Positions 8,357-16,443 of a DNA stretch of 64,000 nucleotides are shown one piece after another (within the stretch, counting starts at the first letter, position 1; each line of letters opens with the position of its first letter). The DNA comes from Thermococcus radiotolerans (GTDB lineage: Archaea > Methanobacteriota_B > Thermococci > Thermococcales > Thermococcaceae): contig NZ_CP015106.1 of NCBI RefSeq assembly GCF_002214565.1, positions 558,001 to 622,000 on the forward strand, in the 5' to 3' direction. The notes beneath the pieces were generated by a model. That model was not told where the DNA came from, ran no database searches, and saw nothing but the letters and a program-made list of their open reading frames with translations. Both the position numbers and the translations under genes were made by a program.

Positions 8357-8925
8357 ATGAATTCGATGAAAAACTCCGGAAAATCGAGAGGATCCAGGAA
8401 AAGCTGGCATTGAGGGTAGAGGAGAGACCGCTCAGACCGGAGGAGGTAAAAACCGTCGCGGCGGTCGATGTCTCTTACCGAGGGGACACCGCCAGGGGTG
8501 CCTTCGTTCTCTGTTCTTATCCCGACTGCGAAGTCTTGAGGACGAAGGTCGTTGAGACCGAGGTTTCGTTCCCCTACATACCCACATTCTTTTTCCTGCG
8601 CGAGACCAGGCCCATCCTGCTGGCCCTCAGAGGAGAGGAATTCGACCTCCTCTTGGTGGAGGGGCACGGGAAGGCACATCCCAGGGGATACGGACTGGCC
8701 TGCCACATCGGCCTGCTCATCGAAAGGCCCGTGATAGGGGTCGCCAAGAGGCCCTTGAAGGGAGTCGCGGAGAAAGACTTCAGGAAGGTGGGAAAAGCTT
8801 ATGTAAGCGTCGGCCATTTAGTCGACTTAGAATCTGCGGTGAGGCTCATCGAGCCCCTGCTTGAGGGAGGCTATCCAAAGCCGCTCAGGCTCGCCGACAG
8901 GCTATCGAAGAGGGGAGGCCTATGA
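8350..8925 (+). CDS. nfi: Deoxyinosine 3' endonuclease (endonuclease V)
   Basis: 191 aa. Family motifs in order: [10 protein letters not shown] (first metal aspartate, about residue 40), [12 protein letters not shown] (the conserved glutamate, about 80) and [19 protein letters not shown] (about 100-118). The third motif has Glu where the usual text is D-G-H/Q-G. The enzyme nicks DNA one nucleotide 3' of deoxyinosine, a repair need in hot cells where adenine deaminates. The start is GTG 8350. An ATG overlaps it at 8348 but is followed at once by a stop. It overlaps ribK by 4 bp, so repair and flavin genes share a transcript. Confidence 0.9.
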   Translation: MINEFDEKLRKIERIQEKLALRVEERPLRPEEVKTVAAVDVSYRGDTARGAFVLCSYPDCEVLRTKVVETEVSFPYIPTFFFLRETRPILLALRGEEFDLLLVEGHGKAHPRGYGLACHIGLLIERPVIGVAKRPLKGVAEKDFRKVGKAYVSVGHLVDLESAVRLIEPLLEGGYPKPLRLADRLSKRGGL

Positions 8926-9560
8926 AGAGGATAGAGATGCTCATACTGCTCGCCAGAAGAGGGGCGCTTGGAAAGAAGATAAAGATCACCCTTAGGGAAC
9001 TCGCCAACGAGCTGGGAATCTCTCCCCAGTCGGTTCTCAGGCTCCTCGAGGAGATGGAGGAAGAGGGGCTCGTGGACAAGGAGGTAGTGGGAAGGAAAAC
9101 GTACGTGGAGATCAGCCATGAGGGCCTGACCTTCCTTGAGAACCTGTGCGACGCCATTTCGGAGGCCCTCTACAACGGCATAATAATCGGCGAGGTAATC
9201 TCGGGAATAGGCGAGGGCGCGTACTACGTCAGGCAATACGCCCACCTGATGAGGGAGTATCTGGGATTCGAACCGTACCCCGGAACGCTCAACATTAGGG
9301 TGCTGTTTCCAAAGACCGTGTTCGATGCGTTCTGTGGCGTTAGACCCGTGATCCTTCCGGGTTTCGTGAAGGATGGAAGAACCTTCGGTGACGTCAAGGC
9401 CTACCGCGTTCAGATAGAGGACGTGGAAGGGGCGATAGTAATCCCGTCGAGGACCGTCCATCCCCCCAAGATAGCCGAGATAGTTGCCCCCGTCTGCCTG
9501 AGGGAAACCCTCGGGCTGAGAGACGGAGACAGGATAACCGTGAGGGTCGTGAAAGGATGA
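8922..9560 (+). CDS. ribK: CTP-dependent riboflavin kinase with HTH domain
   Basis: 212 aa. Residues 1-85 are a winged helix ([29 protein letters not shown]). Residues about 88-212 are the archaeal kinase, with [16 protein letters not shown]-like text, GDVKAYRV and [11 protein letters not shown]. It phosphorylates riboflavin to FMN using CTP. The fused DNA-binding domain, also seen in other archaeal RibK proteins, suggests it doubles as a regulator (RbkR type), possibly of riboflavin genes. It overlaps nfi and the downstream membrane protein gene by 4 bp each, so the three are cotranscribed. Confidence 0.92.
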   Translation: MKRIEMLILLARRGALGKKIKITLRELANELGISPQSVLRLLEEMEEEGLVDKEVVGRKTYVEISHEGLTFLENLCDAISEALYNGIIIGEVISGIGEGAYYVRQYAHLMREYLGFEPYPGTLNIRVLFPKTVFDAFCGVRPVILPGFVKDGRTFGDVKAYRVQIEDVEGAIVIPSRTVHPPKIAEIVAPVCLRETLGLRDGDRITVRVVKG

Positions 9561-10075
9561 ACTGGAAGTCGGTTCTCACTTGGGCGGGGGTTGGCTCCTT
9601 CGCTGGATTTGCGATAGCCGTTGCCATGTACTCCCCCAGAGGAAACGAAAACTTCGTGTACCTGATATACGCGGGCATGCTCCTTGGCGCCCTCCTCGGG
9701 GTGAGGTACCCCATCGAGAGCAGGGCGTCGGCGTACGCTTTCCCGCTGGGCTTCGCCGCCACGTCGCTCCTCGCGGGTCTATGGATGGTAAAACCGGTGG
9801 CGTCCAACGACATCTACACGTTCCTCGCCATCGTGATGGCGGCCATGATACTCGTAGGAGCCAGCGGGTTCTTCGACATGTTCCTCGTGCCCCTGACCTA
9901 CTTCGGCGGCTTTGCCGTCGCCATGCTAACCTTCAAGGGTTATCAGCCCCTTCAGGGGACGGAGGGAGCTGTCGTCGGCCTATTCACGGTGGGGGTCATG
10001 GGGGCAATACTCGCGTTCTTTGCGGTCTTCGGAAGGTGGGCCTTCACCGCGGCCAGAAACATTCCCAGGAGGTAA
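9557..10075 (+). CDS. Membrane protein, five to six TM segments
   Basis: 172 aa. Hydrophobic segments occur at about residues 6-27, 34-52, 58-78, 88-108, 113-132 and 140-163, ending in a short basic tail (NIPRR). I do not recognise a family. The ATG overlaps the ribK stop (ATGA). A riboflavin transporter role is tempting from the position but there is no motif for it, and I would not assign one. Confidence 0.78.
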   Translation: MNWKSVLTWAGVGSFAGFAIAVAMYSPRGNENFVYLIYAGMLLGALLGVRYPIESRASAYAFPLGFAATSLLAGLWMVKPVASNDIYTFLAIVMAAMILVGASGFFDMFLVPLTYFGGFAVAMLTFKGYQPLQGTEGAVVGLFTVGVMGAILAFFAVFGRWAFTAARNIPRR

Positions 10076-10116
10076 CGTTTAAATACGTTCACCGATAACC
10101 TAATTCGGTGATTAAA

Positions 10117-10326
10117 ATGGTGATGCGCCTCTCAAGGCTCTACGGGAAGCAGATATACAACACCAAGGGCTACTACATCGGCTACGTTGACGAGATACTG
10201 ATCGAGATCGATAGGGGGCAGGCCAGGATACTCGCCCTAGGCCTTCCTGGGGAGAAGGTGGGCGTGCCCTACGACAGGGTCACCGCGATTGGGGATATAA
10301 TACTGGTAAAGGCAAGGGAAGAATGA
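10117..10326 (+). CDS. PRC-barrel domain protein
   Basis: 69 aa from ATG 10117 (GTG 10108 and ATG 10123 are also in frame; GGTGATT precedes all). The single domain runs LYGKQIYNTKGYYIGYVDEILIE...GVPYDRVTAIGDIILVK, a short beta barrel like those in RimM and photosynthetic reaction-centre H subunits. Archaeal stand-alone members are thought to be RNA or ribosome associated, but this is not established. It has its own TATA-like CGTTTAAATACG at about 10077-10088. The gene ends directly against the convergent DHH gene. Confidence 0.85.
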   Translation: MVMRLSRLYGKQIYNTKGYYIGYVDEILIEIDRGQARILALGLPGEKVGVPYDRVTAIGDIILVKAREE

Positions 10327-11790
10327 TCAACCCTCTTTAACTTTTAGCGCGTCCAGGAACTTTTCGGTTATGGCCTCTTCTGCCAGCCTCAGCAGCGAGC
10401 TCTTGTCCTTCGCGAGCTTGAATATTCCAAGCGGAATTCTGGCACCGCCGGACTGCGTGTGTCCGCCGCCGCTACCTATGTCGCCGAAAGCCTCCCTGAG
10501 AACGGTCCCGATGTTGACCCTAACATCGCGGGTTCTCGCGGATATCTCTATCCTGTCGTCAACGATTCCAAACACCAGAACGGTCGTTATGCCCTCCAGC
10601 CGGAGGAGGAAGTCGGCCGACTCGGCTATGGCGTCGCGGTTGGTGATGAAGCCAACGTTGCTGACGACGACGTTCTTGTATATGCGGCGGTTCATTATGG
10701 CCTTGGCCAGTATCTCGGCCGTCTCAGTGCTTATGTCGGGGTGCTCTATCTTATCGAGGAGCTCGTAATCAACCTTGCCCGCCAAGAACTCGATGGCCTT
10801 GAGGTCAACGTGGCTCAGCTTGGAGAACTTCTTGGTGTCTATGTAGATGCCGTAGAAGAGGGCCGTCCCGAGAGTCGGTGTGACCGATATGTTGAGGGTA
10901 CGGAGGTATTCGGCCAGTATGGCGGACGATGAGTTCACCTCGGGCCTTATATCGAGGAAGGCATCGTCGGGGAGGAGTTCCTGAAGGTGCTGGAGTATCT
11001 GGTGGTGGTCTATGAGTATCTTTATCTTTTCGTAGTCGTTGCCCTCCAGTATCGTCAGGTTCCCGTTGGGCTGGCAGTCCACGAGGGCTATCACTGGGTA
11101 GCGCTTGAGCTCGTAGGAACCGCGGGAAATCTTCCTTATGTCAACGCCGAGGAGGTTGACGAAGGCCCTGTTCTCATGGTGCGTTATCTCGCCCCCGTAG
11201 ACTATCTGGGTCTTGAAGCCGAGCGTCTGGGCTATGACACTGAGTGCCGTCGCGCTGGCTATGGCATCCGGGTCCGGATTATCGTGCATGACTATAAGAA
11301 GGGAGTCGTTCTTGGACTTGAGCTCCTTGAGCTTCCTTACGAGAAGGTTTGCGTTCTTCCTCTCGCCCAGCATCATTACGGTCTTTACCATGACGTCCTT
11401 GAGGGCGCTCCTCGGGGAAATCGCGTAGTCAACCTTAACCTCTGCCTCAAACTCCTCGTTTATCTGCGAGACGAGCTCGTCGAGGCTCACCTCGTCGGGG
11501 AGAACCGTTAGAATGGGAACCTCCTTGTTGTTGGTTCTTATGACGTAAACAGTCTTCTTTATTGTGTCAACGTCCATCGTGGCGATTATAACGAGTTCTG
11601 CTTTGTCTATACCGGCCTTCAGCAGGGTCGCGGTGTAGGAAAAATCACCCTGAACAACCTGAAAACCGCTATCCTCAAGGGCCTTTGCGCGGAGTTGATC
11701 CTTCTCGATGATTATAACCTCAAACTCCCCTTTGAGGGAGTCTGCTATCGAGCGGCCGATTGCGCCACCTCCGAGTATCAGCACCCGCAT
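10327..11790 (-). CDS. DHH phosphoesterase fused to Rossmann TrkA-N domain
   Basis: 487 aa from MRVLILGGGAIGRSIADSL, behind GGTGAG. The N-terminal 125 residues form a TrkA-N/RCK NAD-binding fold (GGGAIG; ATMDVDTIKKTVYV). The DHH domain starts with MHDNPDPDAIASATAL, then LVDCQPNG and the signature LIDHHQ. The DHHA1 domain ends in GSGGGHTQSGGARIPLG. DHH-DHHA1 proteins include c-di-AMP and nanoRNA phosphodiesterases. The fused nucleotide-sensing Rossmann domain suggests a regulated phosphodiesterase, but the substrate is inference. Confidence 0.88.
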   Translation of the reverse strand: MRVLILGGGAIGRSIADSLKGEFEVIIIEKDQLRAKALEDSGFQVVQGDFSYTATLLKAGIDKAELVIIATMDVDTIKKTVYVIRTNNKEVPILTVLPDEVSLDELVSQINEEFEAEVKVDYAISPRSALKDVMVKTVMMLGERKNANLLVRKLKELKSKNDSLLIVMHDNPDPDAIASATALSVIAQTLGFKTQIVYGGEITHHENRAFVNLLGVDIRKISRGSYELKRYPVIALVDCQPNGNLTILEGNDYEKIKILIDHHQILQHLQELLPDDAFLDIRPEVNSSSAILAEYLRTLNISVTPTLGTALFYGIYIDTKKFSKLSHVDLKAIEFLAGKVDYELLDKIEHPDISTETAEILAKAIMNRRIYKNVVVSNVGFITNRDAIAESADFLLRLEGITTVLVFGIVDDRIEISARTRDVRVNIGTVLREAFGDIGSGGGHTQSGGARIPLGIFKLAKDKSSLLRLAEEAITEKFLDALKVKEG

Positions 11791-11904
11791 GTTTCTCACC
11801 TTTTTGCACAATAATGTTTAAATACAAGCGCCGATATACTAAGACGGTGAACTCCTTTCGGGATTTCTTTGATAGAGGGATATATATAGCTAATGGTGAT
11901 GAGC

Positions 11905-13659
11905 ATGCAGCTGCCGGACAAGCAACCGCTCATTGAGAACGTGGTAGTGACGTCGGCGGGGGAGCTGAAGGGCCTCGTTGAAGAGGGCCTCTCAAAGGGC
12001 AACGGAGCGTTTCTAAAGATATTCGCCAAGGATTCAAGCGGTAAATACTACCTGACCATACTCCTCGACAGGTCCAAGATTCTAGCCGCGGAGTGCCTCC
12101 TCGTGGACAAGAAACAGGACCTCAGCGGGGAAGAGGCAATCAGCGTGTTGAAGTCACTCATTGGTAAACCCATGGTCATTGACGTTTATGACCTTGACGA
12201 GCTGGAGATCAAGCTTTCAATAGCGGATAACGTTGATGTTTACGTCCAGACCCCAAAGATACCGCTAGAGGAACTCCTCGGAAAGGCGGAGGAAGGGCCG
12301 CCGGCCAAGGAGGAGATGAAGGCAACGACAACCGCAGCGGTGGCCAAAAGTGAGGTTCCAGCGACGCTCCCGGTGGTCGAGAAGATAAAGGCTGAAGCGA
12401 AGGTCGAGGAGACCGCCGAAGAGAAACCCGAGGCAGTGCCAGAACCAAAACCCGCTCCGGCGCCCGTGGAGGAGAAGAAGCCAGCCCCCGCCGGAAAGCC
12501 CGAGGTTGTTGTCAACCTTAGTGGGGGAAGCGTTCCCGAGAAGGCCTTCCAGGTCTACGCCGAAGACCTGCTCAAGGAGGCCAAGAGGATCAAGGGACTG
12601 AGGATCAACAAGATTGAGTTCGATGCAAACGTCGGTGAGGGAGTGGTCTACCTCAACGTTCACATCTACGGAAACTCCGATGGCAGCGCCAGGGACATAG
12701 AGATAGCGGAGAAGAGAATGCTCCACGCGGTTAGCAAGTACGCGCCGGTTCTCCTGAGGGAGGCGGAGGTTAAACCGATAGTCAAGGACGTCAGCGTCGT
12801 CATAGACGGCCAGGAAGTGAAGCCCCAGGAGATAGTGGATAGGGACAAAAAGAAGACGGGCAACGTGACGAAGGACGGCAGGATAAGCCTCGCGGTTCTG
12901 GAGGATGTATGGCCCTACTTCAGCGCGTACGCCAGAACGGTCGTCACGGAGATAGAGAGCGCGGGAATTCGGGTCAAGAAGGCCTACTTCGACGTGAAGG
13001 GAAGGAGGGAGTTCGAGATAAACCTCTCGATGGTCGCGGAGGCCGGGATGACCAAGGAGGCCGTCGAGAGAATAGCCCGGGACGTCCTCACCAGGCATGC
13101 CAGGGAGCTCGGAAGGTCCCTCAAGCGCTACATAACCGTGCACAACATCGACGTTGAGATCCTCGCGCCTGCGGTCACCTCCAAGACCACCAAAGAAACT
13201 GCAGTGACGACGTCGAGCAAAGCCGCCGAGGTTCTGGCAAAGAAGGAACTCCTCGAGAAGGAGGTCGAGCAGCTCCTGAAGCAGGCGGGAATAGATGAAC
13301 TCGCCCCGTTCACCGAGGAAAAGAAGAAGGAAGCCGAGGAAGCCATGCTGAAGGGGCGCATCGAGCCGGCCATCGAGACGCTGAAGACCAGGATACACGC
13401 CGAGATGAAGATGATTCCAAGGGTCACGTTCAAGTGGCTCAAGCTGAACCACGAGATCAAGGATTCGACGATTCAGCTCGATATAGAGGCCAGCTTCCTG
13501 AGGGAGGAAACGGGGGGACTCTTCGGCTCGTTCTCGGGAGTCTCGGATAGCAAGATCAAGAAGGACATCGAGGACGCCATAAGGCGCATCCTGAAGGAAG
13601 TTTCAAAGGAGTACAGCATAAGGATAGAGCTGAGGAGGCTCAACATTATCATCCGCTGA
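11905..13659 (+). CDS. DUF2226-like protein with linker
   Basis: 584 aa from MQLPDKQPLIENVV (ATG 11905 behind GGTGATGAG; ATG 11893 is also in frame). The N-terminal 135 residues look like a globular DUF2226-type domain. Residues about 135-205 are a low-complexity A/P/E/K-rich linker (PVPEPKPAPAPVEEKKPAPA). The C-terminal 380 residues alternate helical and beta segments, with two similar stretches around IEFDANVGEGVVYLNVHIYG and AYFDVKGRREFEINLSMVAE. It has no signal peptide or membrane segment. The function is unknown. Confidence 0.75.
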   Translation: MQLPDKQPLIENVVVTSAGELKGLVEEGLSKGNGAFLKIFAKDSSGKYYLTILLDRSKILAAECLLVDKKQDLSGEEAISVLKSLIGKPMVIDVYDLDELEIKLSIADNVDVYVQTPKIPLEELLGKAEEGPPAKEEMKATTTAAVAKSEVPATLPVVEKIKAEAKVEETAEEKPEAVPEPKPAPAPVEEKKPAPAGKPEVVVNLSGGSVPEKAFQVYAEDLLKEAKRIKGLRINKIEFDANVGEGVVYLNVHIYGNSDGSARDIEIAEKRMLHAVSKYAPVLLREAEVKPIVKDVSVVIDGQEVKPQEIVDRDKKKTGNVTKDGRISLAVLEDVWPYFSAYARTVVTEIESAGIRVKKAYFDVKGRREFEINLSMVAEAGMTKEAVERIARDVLTRHARELGRSLKRYITVHNIDVEILAPAVTSKTTKETAVTTSSKAAEVLAKKELLEKEVEQLLKQAGIDELAPFTEEKKKEAEEAMLKGRIEPAIETLKTRIHAEMKMIPRVTFKWLKLNHEIKDSTIQLDIEASFLREETGGLFGSFSGVSDSKIKKDIEDAIRRILKEVSKEYSIRIELRRLNIIIR

Positions 13660-13671
13660 TTTCTTTTTATT

Positions 13672-13730
13672 CAATCAGCACTCAAGATCGTCATCATCCT
13701 GACGTCAGTTCTGCCGAGGTCATCACATAC
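13672..13730 (-). ncRNA. C/D box guide RNA
   Basis: Read on the minus strand: box C GTGATGA (13720-13726), guide CCTCGGCAGAA, box D' CTGA (13705-13708), box C' GATGATGA (13691-13698), guide CGATCTTGAGTG, box D CTGA (13675-13678). Box spacings of 11 and 12 nt and about 57 nt in all are those of archaeal sRNAs that guide 2'-O-methylation with L7Ae, Nop5 and fibrillarin. It lies between two convergent genes, downstream of the RecA-like gene. The targets would be the complements of the two guides, with the modified base opposite the fifth nucleotide upstream of D or D'. Confidence 0.85.
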
Positions 13731-13765
13731 TTGGTTCGTGTCCGAGGATTTATAATCCTGCCCCC

Positions 13766-14506
13766 TCAGCCCCGTGGAGCAGCGAGCGGCATGATGTTCT
13801 GGTGTTTGATATCGTACCTGTAAGCCTTGGGTTCAAACTTAGCCAGAGGAGACTTGAGGACGTACATCTGCTCGGAGATTCCATAGTCACCTTTCTTGCT
13901 TGAGAATTCAAGCACGTAATCGTTGAACTCAATGTTCCATGAGAGGAACCCTCTGGAAACCCTATCGGCTCCGAGGAGGTACAGTGAAAAGAGGTGCCTG
14001 CCGTTTATGATGCGGTTGGAGAGGAGACGCTTGATGAGCTTTATGCTTCTGTCCTCATCGATTTCGAAGGCCATTCCATCGAGCGAGAACACGAAATCAA
14101 CGACCTCCGTCTTGTCGGTTTTTCTGAATATCTCCCTGTATATCTGCTCAAGCTTCGGAATGTAGGTCTCGGGGTTGAAGCCCTCTATCCTGTAAACGTA
14201 TTCCTCTTGGTGATGGAATCCGTATCTCGAGCCGAAAACGTCAATTATGACGAGGTTTCCCTTCTCACCTTCCTCCTCTATGTCAAGGCCCGCGGAGTTG
14301 GCGCGCAGGATCAGCCTCGGAAGGGGAAGGTTGTAGTTTATGATGATTCCCAGGGCTCCGTTGGATATCTGGTGCTTCAGTATCTCAAAGGGCAACGCCC
14401 AGCCTAGAGAGAAAGAGTCATAAATGACCAGCAAGCTGGAATTCTTCACGATTCCACCGCCAACGGCGGCATCAATGTAGTCTATTCCAGACGTTACCAC
14501 CTTCAT
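13766..14506 (-). CDS. RecA/KaiC-fold protein lacking a P-loop
   Basis: 246 aa from MKVVTSGIDYIDAAVGGGI, which matches the opening of RadA/KaiC-like ATPases (TGI..LD..LGGGI). At the Walker A position the protein reads IYDSFSLGWAL instead of a G-x-x-G-x-G-K-T loop, so ATP binding by the usual route is unlikely. LVIIDVFGSRYG and VDFVFSLDGMAFE stand in the place of Walker B-like strands. Two hydrophobic strands at about 27-36 and 53-60 are core strands, not membrane segments. It is divergent from a FilR1-type regulator and shares a promoter region with it, so it may be the regulator's target or partner. Confidence 0.78.
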   Translation of the reverse strand: MKVVTSGIDYIDAAVGGGIVKNSSLLVIYDSFSLGWALPFEILKHQISNGALGIIINYNLPLPRLILRANSAGLDIEEEGEKGNLVIIDVFGSRYGFHHQEEYVYRIEGFNPETYIPKLEQIYREIFRKTDKTEVVDFVFSLDGMAFEIDEDRSIKLIKRLLSNRIINGRHLFSLYLLGADRVSRGFLSWNIEFNDYVLEFSSKKGDYGISEQMYVLKSPLAKFEPKAYRYDIKHQNIMPLAAPRG

Positions 14507-14562
14507 GTGTTTCACGCCACCTCATTTGTACGTTTGGGTATATAACGTTTTTGCTCTCCAAC

Positions 14563-14586
14563 AACAAAATTGTTCTGGTTGAACAA
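14563..14586. promoter_or_regulatory. Inverted-repeat operator between divergent genes
   Basis: Two overlapping inverted repeats: AACAA-AA-TTGTT (14563-14574) and TTGTTC-N5-GAACAA (14570-14586). They lie between a minus-strand TATA (GTTATATACC, about 14535-14545) and a plus-strand TATA (AGTTTATTAG, about 14606). They are a likely binding site for the adjacent HTH regulator, controlling both genes. Confidence 0.55.
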
Positions 14587-14648
14587 AAATTCCGGGTTCG
14601 AGAAAAGTTTATTAGGAGGATAACCAAAAAAGAACGGGAGGAGAAGCC

Positions 14649-15443
14649 ATGAATCCTGAAAACGTGCTCAAAATGGTTATAACCTCCAGCGTGCGCCATA
14701 AAGTGTTGCTCGCTCTCTCGGAAGGGCCAAAAACTCTCGGGGAGATTCACGGCCAGGTGGGCTCGACCAAATCCACAATCTCACATGCACTCAGCGATCT
14801 TATGGATGAGATGCTCATAATTCAAGAGCCCGAGACCAAGCAGTACCAGCTCACCAACCTAGGCTACCTCGTGTCCCTTCAGATGAAGAACATAATGGGG
14901 GCGCTGGAGAGCATCAGGAAGTTTGAGGAGTTCTGGCTATCCCACGATTTGAGCGGCATCCCCGAGGAGCTTCTGCTGAGGATAGGTGACCTAAGGGATT
15001 CGGAGCTCCATACCACGACGCCGGAGTATCTGAAGCTGCCCCACGAAATCTACATGGAGCTCATAAGGACGTCCAAATGGATTAAGGGGGTCTCCCCGAT
15101 ACTGTTCGCCGATTATCCCGAGGAGTTTCTGGAGCTGGCGTTTGGAGAGGAGGTGGACATCGAGATAATAACGACCAGAACCGTGTACGAGAAGCTGGTT
15201 GAGCTATCGGCCCCAGAGGCCGTTGAGAAGGTCCGAAACCTTCCGAACGTCAGGCTGTACGTTATAGACGAGAACCCGAAGGTCGCTTTCACGGTGACCA
15301 ACAACTTCCTGTCCCTGGGCCTGTTCCTTCCCAACGGAACCTACGATATGATGAACGACCTGATCAGCACCAGCGAGCGGGCCAAGAAGTGGGGAATAGA
15401 ACTCTTCGAGCACTACAAGAGGAGGGCCGAGAGGGTTATCTGA
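14649..15443 (+). CDS. Winged-helix regulator with FilR1-type domain
   Basis: 264 aa. Residues 1-70 are an ArsR-like winged helix (VRHKVLLALSEGPKTLGEIHGQVGS, then STISHALSDLMDEMLI). The remaining 190 residues match the FilR1/DUF1724 domain of archaeal regulators (LSHDLSGIPEELLLRIGDL; DIEIITTRTVYEKLV; LFLPNGTYDMM). FilR1 itself is a methanogen regulator, and the effector here is unknown. A ribosome binding site GGGAGGAG precedes the ATG. The gene is divergent from the P-loop-less RecA-like gene and is followed 19 bp later by the UbiA-like gene. Confidence 0.85.
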   Translation: MNPENVLKMVITSSVRHKVLLALSEGPKTLGEIHGQVGSTKSTISHALSDLMDEMLIIQEPETKQYQLTNLGYLVSLQMKNIMGALESIRKFEEFWLSHDLSGIPEELLLRIGDLRDSELHTTTPEYLKLPHEIYMELIRTSKWIKGVSPILFADYPEEFLELAFGEEVDIEIITTRTVYEKLVELSAPEAVEKVRNLPNVRLYVIDENPKVAFTVTNNFLSLGLFLPNGTYDMMNDLISTSERAKKWGIELFEHYKRRAERVI

Positions 15444-15462
15444 CCGGTTTAATCACAGATTA

Positions 15463-16386
15463 ATGAAGGGTATGAGACTGTCATTTGATTACACCAGGTA
15501 CTCGCAAGGGGGCGGCGTTGGGAACACCGTCGGCTCAGGCTTTGGGTTAATTTTGAGTCTGTTCAATTTCCTCATCTCCACGTCGGTGTTTCTGGCCGCA
15601 AGCGGCGTGTTTAAACTGTGTCTCTCCTTTCTGCTCTACGGTGTGGCTCCCCAATGGAACCTTCTAGCGGCCACGTTCCTCCTCGTCTTCAGCGTCTACG
15701 GCATCAACAAGCTGACCGACATCAAGGAGGACGAGGTCAACAATCCTGAGAGGGTCGGTTACGTGAAGAGGGTTGCCAAAGCTCTCAAGTACGCGGTGGT
15801 GCTGTCCCTCGTTCTGGCCGTTTTATTGAGCGCCCTCACGAGCCCGCTGGCTGTTCTGGTCGTTCTGTTCCCCATAGTTGCGGGCGCCCTTTACAGCATC
15901 AGGCTGATCCCAGGTTATCCGAGGCTCAAGGACATCACGGGGGTCAAGAACCTGATAATAGCCGTCACCTGGGCGAACGGAACGGCGTTCCTCCCGTACC
16001 TGGTTGCCAGCGGGGTTGCACTCCAAAAGGTCGCCCTCATCTACTACTTCTTCTTCATGAAGAGCATGATAAACACTATACTCTTCGACGTCAGGGACAT
16101 CGAGGGGGACAGGATAAACGGCATACAGACGATCCCCGTGAAGCTGGGGCTGGAAAAGAGCAGGGCGCTGCTGCTCCTGCTGAACTCGACGTTCATACCC
16201 TGGATCATAGCGGCCCACAGCCTTGGATACTTTGGAAAGTACATGTCCGTGCTGGCCTTCGCGATTCTGAACGGCTACGCCTACATCCTGTATTTCGCCC
16301 GGAGGAACTACAGGCCCGGCAAGGTTCTCGACGTCTGGGTTGACGGGGAGTGGTTCTACACCCTGTCCCTGGCAATGGTCATATGA
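15463..16386 (+). CDS. UbiA-family prenyltransferase
   Basis: 307 aa with about eight membrane segments. The first aspartate-rich motif is NKLTDIKEDEVNNPER (about residues 85-100) and the second is DVRDIEGDRINGIQTIP (about 207-223). These bind the Mg-prenyl diphosphate. The family attaches prenyl chains to aromatic or glycerol-phosphate acceptors, for example in archaeal lipid or quinone-like synthesis. The acceptor cannot be told from the sequence. Starts at ATG 15463 or 15472 are both possible, and neither has a well-spaced ribosome binding site. It follows the FilR1-type regulator by 19 bp and may be cotranscribed. Confidence 0.85.
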   Translation: MKGMRLSFDYTRYSQGGGVGNTVGSGFGLILSLFNFLISTSVFLAASGVFKLCLSFLLYGVAPQWNLLAATFLLVFSVYGINKLTDIKEDEVNNPERVGYVKRVAKALKYAVVLSLVLAVLLSALTSPLAVLVVLFPIVAGALYSIRLIPGYPRLKDITGVKNLIIAVTWANGTAFLPYLVASGVALQKVALIYYFFFMKSMINTILFDVRDIEGDRINGIQTIPVKLGLEKSRALLLLLNSTFIPWIIAAHSLGYFGKYMSVLAFAILNGYAYILYFARRNYRPGKVLDVWVDGEWFYTLSLAMVI

Positions 16387-16443
16387 ATTCTTCGTTCTCC
16401 ATCGAAACGCTAAGTTTTTAAGCTAAACGTCACCGGTTCTCAC

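Noticed and set aside
9557-10075. Membrane protein after ribK as a riboflavin transporter
   Set aside because: Position alone suggests it. I see no RibU/ECF-type motif, so I left it without a function.
14649-15443. The FilR1-type regulator as SurR itself
   Set aside because: Its text does not match SurR, and it lacks the CxxC redox switch in the DNA-binding domain.
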